From the NCBI GenBank assembly GCA_019925105.1, contig JAHGAU010000031.1:124001-188000 (forward strand): a stretch of DNA of 64,000 nucleotides, written 5' to 3'. The position numbers and the translations under genes are program-made. Below are positions 58,570 through 64,000 of the stretch, one piece after another (within the stretch, counting starts at the first letter, position 1; every line of letters begins with the position of its first letter). The stretch comes from Niebla homalea. Lineage: Eukaryota > Ascomycota > Lecanoromycetes > Lecanorales > Ramalinaceae. The notes under the pieces were generated by a model, which was not told the origin of the DNA, searched no databases, and was given only the letters and a program-made list of their open reading frames with translations.

Positions 58570-60435
58570 AGTAACACTCCATGCCGCCAACACCATTCCT
58601 ACACCTAAGCAGATAACCTGAATGAGAGTTGGATTGCGCAACATGTGTGGAGACCTAGCCAACCCCACGAACCTGTGAGGGGAAAAATTATATCGAATAT
58701 GTGCGCTAAAGCTGTATTGTTGACCTTGAGGCCATCAATCTTTTCAAAAGAGACTTGAGAGGCGCACGTGAGCTTAGAGACCTGCTCAATGACGACTTAT
58801 ATGGTGTAAGTTACCGTTAGAAAGAGCATGCTCAAATAAGAACTGATACACCATTCTAGATTGGCTTGGAGTATTAAGACGCGCTGGTAGACGATGATCT
58901 TCCAGATTAGACTCGGTAAGGTAATTCAATTGCTCTCGCTTGATAGAGGACAACCGTAGTCAGAATCGCTAGCAGCATTTAGGGCAGCTTTCACTCCGGC
59001 AGACCCTTCACGCAATCACCTCCAGTACTCTGTCGAGATCAGAGGCATCATGCTTTGTTATGGTAGGACGCCGCGGTGACCACACAGACTTGTGCAGTCT
59101 ACTACGCCATGAAAAAACAGCGACCCACGCCGTAAAAAATGACGTTTCTTGAACTCAGCGAAGGTGCGATGGCCTGCCGGGACGAAATACCCTCGTCCCA
59201 ATCATGCAGTATGACGAGTTCCATGCTATCCACGTCCGCCAGCAGCTCATCCTACTCTCCAGCTTTTACCGAGACATATAGAAAACGATGATCGAGGTTC
59301 GGATGGCGGGAGCTGTGGCTTCGTCGCAGACGCTGCCCAACGATTCAACAATATTCGAAAGCTTGAGCCTCATTATTAGTCGTCTACTTAGGGCCAGCAA
59401 CTTGAGAGTCCCCTACATTGGAGGATATTGGACCTCATTTGACCTATCTGCGGTTCCTGTTCGGCATCTGAAGGTGAAACATGTGGCACTTGTAAAGGAT
59501 TGGTGTTGCTTCAGCGCATATGACCTTTTAGGTCAGAGGCAGAGAAATTTTGCGTACGAGAGTCGACCTCTACGTAGCAGTCTCGGTACTCAGGAACCGA
59601 CTACCTGGGTCTCGCGGCTCAAAGAGCGCTTCTGCTCTCTCGAATGAATGCATATTACGCTTTGTGACTTGGTGAAATTACTGGTCATGAGATGGTATGG
59701 ACTGGCAGCTTGACTGTTATGAGTGCAAATGCCTTGACCCGCAATACTGCAAGAATGAGAAAGAAAGATGGCAGAAAGAGAGTCTGTACGGGAGAGACAT
59801 GTCGGGACTCCCGGCTGTCGTCACAAATCAAGAGGGCAACGGCTGTGAGTGTCACTTCATCTGCAGACATTATCATCATTATCTTGACGACTTATATTAC
59901 GCTTTCGTTTTGTCACGTTGGCTAGTTCCGAAACACTTCCCTGGGCAATGCTCGCTTGATACTGTTTACCCCGACACTCTCCATCCTTAACGTATGTATC
60001 GTAACATGGTTCCCCCAAGGAAAGCATAGTATCATAGCGCACATACACCGAACACGAGGAGTCAAGGATGTTGTTCGAATTGCAAGGGGAGGAACAAGGC
60101 GCAGTGAGCATAGACAAGGAAAGTGTATTACAAAGCGGAAAACGCGTATCCAAGTCGGCCCAGGAACAAAGGCATGGCCAATTTTGCTTCAAAAAGGTAT
60201 CAGATTGAAGCCATCGTTATGACATCCGGCCTAGAGGTTTCAGGTGGCTTTCTGAAAGGGAGAAGTACGCTTTGGAGGTTGAAATTGAGCAAGTTTGATA
60301 ATCTAGGTCCCCAATCAAGTCTCAGACAGAGTTCCTCCAGCTATCAGTCGCCATGGCTGGACAATTAGCTTGCAGCGCCAAAGAAGAACTTTGCCAACCT
60401 TCCGTCCCTATCTATCTTTGACCACCCTTCCCGGC
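58570..60435. other. Gene-poor stretch
   Basis: No supported gene in about 1.9 kb. A plus-strand frame at 59288-59647 has an ATG but no recognisable feature or family match. Confidence 0.4.
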
Positions 60436-61263
60436 CTACGCAGAGGCTTCTCTATACTCAAACCGATGTCTTTGGCTGATTTCTCTGGCTAACTCCGCGT
60501 CGGCCATCGATTCAGGACGTCGCTGTAAAGACCAGATAGACCTGTGGCAACCATCTGGCTCTTTACCTATCATGCGATGAACCCATTCTGATGTGGGCCC
60601 AATTACCTCCCGAAACTCTATCAGGCTGTTTTGTTCAAGATGGACCACAACAATCTCCAAACGATCTAGTCGGTTCCACAATTGAGCTAGCATTCGCGCC
60701 GTCTTGGTATTGGTATGGGGCTGGGCCAGATCCATGATGTCGTATTCCCAAGGAATAGGATCATAGCCAGTGATGGCGGTGAGATTGAGCCTGAGGAGTC
60801 GTACGTTGGGGAAGTCTAACAATATGCACTCCACAGTAGAAGACGTGAAATGATCCCATTCAGATAGATCCACAATAGGTAGCGCTTTGAGCTCGACTCT
60901 GGTAAGACATTGATGCATAGGCGCAAGCCAGCTAATGGAAGATGGAGTTAGAAAAGACCCTAGCGGCCTTCCTACCGGAATATGAAGGATACGGTATATC
61001 CAGAACAGGGGCAACGCTTCCGCCAGCACCGTCTTGCTGGTCCGTAAGACTGGAAGTTTTAATGGGAGCGTCGTAGCCTTGTCACAGTCTGACTTGGATT
61101 CTAGTGGTGATTGCTCTTGTGCCCAAGAAAAGAAGTGCGTATAAATCATGGAGCGAAGTTCGAGCGGTAAGCCAAAGAAGTTGAAGGGCGCCCACTTCGT
61201 GAATCGTCCCTTTCCGTCCCGTGCTGCGTAAAAGGTTGCTTTGTGTCTCTTGGTTCGCATCAT
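60436..61263 (-). CDS. LPxEIR-family protein, subfamily C
   Basis: Single-exon 275-residue protein; the start is the double ATG at 61263/61260, since further upstream the frame has only a TTG. The N-terminus R-D-G-K-G-R-F-T carries the subfamily G-R-F box and L-P-L-E-L-R-S-M-I-Y follows at 32-41. Then come R-T-S-K-T-V-L-A-E-A-L-P-L-F, F-P-N-V-R-L-L-R-L-N-L, L-W-N-R-L-D-R-L-E-I, F-R-E-V-I-G-P-T-S-E-W and S-I-W-S-L-Q-R-R. It aligns throughout with unit 1 of the double protein at 55204. Function unknown. Confidence 0.75.
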   Translation of the reverse strand: MMRTKRHKATFYAARDGKGRFTKWAPFNFFGLPLELRSMIYTHFFSWAQEQSPLESKSDCDKATTLPLKLPVLRTSKTVLAEALPLFWIYRILHIPVGRPLGSFLTPSSISWLAPMHQCLTRVELKALPIVDLSEWDHFTSSTVECILLDFPNVRLLRLNLTAITGYDPIPWEYDIMDLAQPHTNTKTARMLAQLWNRLDRLEIVVVHLEQNSLIEFREVIGPTSEWVHRMIGKEPDGCHRSIWSLQRRPESMADAELAREISQRHRFEYREASA

Positions 61264-62290
61264 GATTGACGTGAGTAAGTATGCCGGAATGTCCAATCGA
61301 TAGCCGTAGTAGAAGTTCCGAGTCTGTTGTGAGCCAAAAGAAATAGAAAAGGTAAAAGATCAGACGGATCAGAAAGGGCGCATGAATAGAACATTCACTG
61401 TCGACTGTACTGCGACAGCAACACAGACACGAGATGTTGATGATAGAACACTCAAGTATCTCTGTGTCAGATACTGGGCTGTGTCGATCAGAAGTTCGAC
61501 TAGGCTCCTGGGCTAATATTGCCATGAAGATCACATGACTAGAATGCTTATTAGGGCAAGTTTCAAAATTCGCTTAATGGAGATACCAACTATTCATAAT
61601 TATGTCTGAAGGGGTGATGGAGTTCTAGAGAGATGATTTGATAATGTCAGTTTCTTCGTACCATAGTATGACCTAATATCTACCAAGCAATGATCCATAA
61701 CAATTAGTGAGACTTGTGATTGTATGAAATGCATTTTCCGTCTGCTGATAATTGAATTGAACAGCAGACCTCAAACACCCATCAGAGCGGTGACATAATT
61801 GCTCTTTACTATGATTCAAGACTCTGAGCATCGAAACTTACTCTAGTCACTATTTATATCATTTCACTCTCGTAACTAAGAATCTAGATAGAGAGATTGC
61901 GCGGTAGACAATATGAACAAGAGATACAAAGATTGAAAAGGCAAAGGTAAACCAAGCCGCAAGGTGGGAAACGGGCGACGGGTTTGAGGTTTGAATTGAG
62001 GCTGCTTCTATGCTTGTCACGGCCATGGTTCACTCCCACAAGTCTCTTGTATTGTCAGAATGAACTTCAGGGAAGACGTAGTATGGTCCAAGTCTTGAAA
62101 CTACCACGCGCATCCTTCCCTCGTAGCCAGAACTCCCTCATTTCAGTCCGCTCTACTATGCTCAAATGATCCAACAGGCAGTAGTGTATTGTCCACTGTC
62201 GGTTCGAGATAACCATTGAGCGCCTCTCAAAATATGCACATCTTGCCATTTTTTCTATTCAACCATCTGCCGTGTTGTTTGCGGATCATC
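61264..62290. other. Intergenic, no gene seen
   Basis: Upstream region of the 60436 gene, otherwise no coding frame or repeat recognised. Confidence 0.4.
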
Positions 62291-62470
62291 TCAGCCGCTG
62301 ATTCCAGAAGACCTCTCATCTTTATTGCTCCGCCGCATCCATAGTCTTTCGATGCTGTCATAGGAAAAGTAGTGTGTGTAGATCAACAATCGGAGCTCTC
62401 GAGGCAGTGCGAACAGATCGAATCTTGGTGGCATCATGAACCGCCCGCGACAACCTTGTAGACGATCCAT
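62291..62470 (-). pseudogene. LPxEIR-family N-terminal fragment, subfamily C
   Basis: From the ATG at 62470, 59 codons encode the subfamily C start: G-R-F-M, F-D-L-F-A-L-P-R-E-L-R-L-L-I-Y and F-S-Y-D-S, ending at a stop at 62291. No continuation of the family sequence follows within 300 bp, so this is a truncated copy or solitary N-terminal unit. Confidence 0.6.
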
Positions 62471-62862
62471 AGATGGCAAGGTAGAGTTAACCTGGTTCAA
62501 GAAGCTGGACACGGTGCCTGAGACCAAGTCCGCAGAGCACGATCAAGGACATAAGTGAGGCAAGGAACCTTCCATTTGAATGAAAGAGGACTTTCACCTC
62601 GTGCTTTGTGTTGACACAGGCATAGCACAACTGAAGCTAAGGGGACTTTGGGGTTGGACATGATCAAACGTGTCGAGTGTGGACGAAGAAAGCACAATAA
62701 GCCCGACAAAGCGTGATGGTGATTCGATTTTCAAGTGTCTTTTTCACACTTAATCCATTTGTGCAAAATAGACATGTGTCATTTGATAACCCTCATGTTT
62801 CAACCCGGTCATTCAACGTTGTTCTGGCACCCCCGCTCGTGTCGAGCAAGCATGCTCCTTCC

Positions 62863-63327
62863 TCACTGGTCACGGTACAAATATCCAGCTGGCTTTATCA
62901 TAACTTTTGGCTTCCGTGCGTCCTTGAAAGAATTCCTGCCGTGTTGTAATGACGAAACAGACGTCTGAAGTGACCTTCCCGACCCTTCAATGAGTGCGAC
63001 TTGCCACCAGTAAGCCTCAGGAGAATTGACCTCGCAAATTCTTAAGACCTCGTCATCCTTCAAATGAACGAAGATCATCTCCAGACGTTACAAACGCTCC
63101 CATAGCCGAGCCAGCAAATCAGACGTCCTCGTTCTTCAATGAGCCTGAGTTAAGACACGAATTCTCGAGTGCATGAAGATGCTGAACATTAGAAAGCGCA
63201 GCTTAGAAAAATAAGGGTCCAGACACTGCAAGTAAGGCGTCATTGTCTTATCCCAAGTGCGCCTTTGAAAATGGGGTGGCTCGATGAGATCCGCTCTGGT
63301 TATGTGGGGCAATACAGGTGTCAATAA
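62863..63327 (-). pseudogene. LPxEIR-family C-terminal fragment, subfamily C
   Basis: Minus-strand pieces at 63324-63136 (H-I-T-R-A-D-L-I-E, then Y-F-S-K-L-R-F-L-M-F) and 63100-62863 (A-R-L-W-E-R-L followed by a stop, then R-L-E-M-I-F-V-H-L) follow the order of the C-terminal half of subfamily C proteins. Frame changes and an in-frame stop show decay. It lies upstream of the N-terminal fragment at 62470 on the same strand, so the two cannot be one collinear gene and represent separate copies. Confidence 0.55.
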
Positions 63328-64000
63328 TCTTATGTCCCGGCCTTCGGTAGACTATGAGACGGAAATTGAACACTTTTTAGCTCCGGAACAGATCCTGAAG
63401 CAGGAGGTAGACATGTAAATAAGAAGCCATATGTCATCAAACGAAACATTGAGGCACGAACACTAAGTATCCCAACACTAATCAACCTCACGCGCCACGT
63501 AGATATGATGTTTCAACCTCTGTGATATCTCGGAAATCAATTTCAGCCTTTCTCAGCCCTTTTCAAATATGCAAATACATAGGAAGCGTCGATTAGTGTA
63601 ATTCTTTGTTATCAGGCATTTCAGCCCTGGCTTTTGCTTTTGAAATCGCGTAAAAACTGACATGTTGGTTTGCCGTCTCGTCTGCTGCTCTACGCTGGAT
63701 GCTATCTGTGTGACCCAGCAGCAGGTATTGTAAGTCAGATAGCGCTACTGGTACTCATTGAAGAAATCGGATCATGGCTAGTCTTACCGAGGCATGTGTG
63801 ATTTTGATAATCATTGCGTATTGCTTTCAAAGGGCCGGGTTTAATATACGATTGCCAATGTTCATGCTTCCGGAGACGAGATGTCACCGTTGAACTCGTC
63901 GTATGTAGAGCATAGTGAGGCCAACTCTGAGGGAAGGTGTGTTGGAAAATCGGCGGCAGAAAGCAACGCCAGGAAAAGATCCCGCCGCGAAATGCCGAGC
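63328..64000. other. Window end, no gene seen
   Basis: The N-terminal half of the decayed copy at 62863 may lie here, but I cannot identify it. No other feature recognised. Confidence 0.4.

Noticed and set aside
59288..59647. 119-codon plus-strand open frame in the right array
   Set aside because: No resemblance to the LPxEIR family or any domain I know; likely chance.

Overview
The window is nuclear DNA of a filamentous ascomycete (Pezizomycotina; Dothideomycetes is a plausible guess, not proven). Evidence: short GT-AG introns of about 50-90 bp, CACCATG/CAAAATG-like start contexts, intact fungal housekeeping genes (UBA4, ARO3-type DAHP synthase, mitochondrial cytochrome c1, an SLX9-like gene), a cytochrome P450, secreted proteins, and AT-rich or stop-riddled patches compatible with RIP-type decay. 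No CRISPR, operon or other prokaryotic structure is present. Coordinates of spliced genes below span all exons; exon limits are in the evidence.

Layout. (1) 0.4-7.0 kb: a cluster of paralogous genes whose proteins share an N-terminal L-P-x-E-[IL]-R-x-x-I-Y motif (F-box-like / 2EXR / DUF7730-like; called here the LPxEIR family), including one pseudogene. (2) 7.7-8.1 kb: AT-rich island. (3) 8.2-15.2 kb: AT-hook protein, UBA4, polytopic membrane protein. (4) 15.2-24 kb: gene-poor, with an uncertain GC-rich coding segment, a frameshifted pseudogene, a putative secreted protein, a possible Pol III RNA and a low-complexity protein. (5) 24.0-32.5 kb: Cys-rich secreted protein, ARO3 and CYT1 in divergent arrangement, SLX9-like, P450. 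(6) 32.5-36.4 kb: a 237-bp inverted-repeat element, a tandem-repeat promoter, and a secreted TNT-domain NAD glycohydrolase whose single intron is almost entirely a purine minisatellite. (7) 37.4-45.5 kb: accessory block with a broken gene, two small CxxC...CxxC proteins (one with a lipid-anchor N-terminus), and an unrecognised two-member family, one member intact and the other carrying three in-frame stops. (8) 45.9-47.4 kb: Kelch protein. (9) 48.0-63.3 kb: a second, larger array of the LPxEIR family.

The main finding is the family expansion: about a dozen loci in both orientations, falling by sequence into three subfamilies plus one outlier, with at least four decayed copies and one gene made of two fused copies. 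Members of the same subfamily occur in both clusters about 45-50 kb apart, and two loci in opposite clusters also share an upstream block at 32 of 36 bases. This points to segmental duplication rather than only local tandem copying. No function for the family can be read from the sequence.
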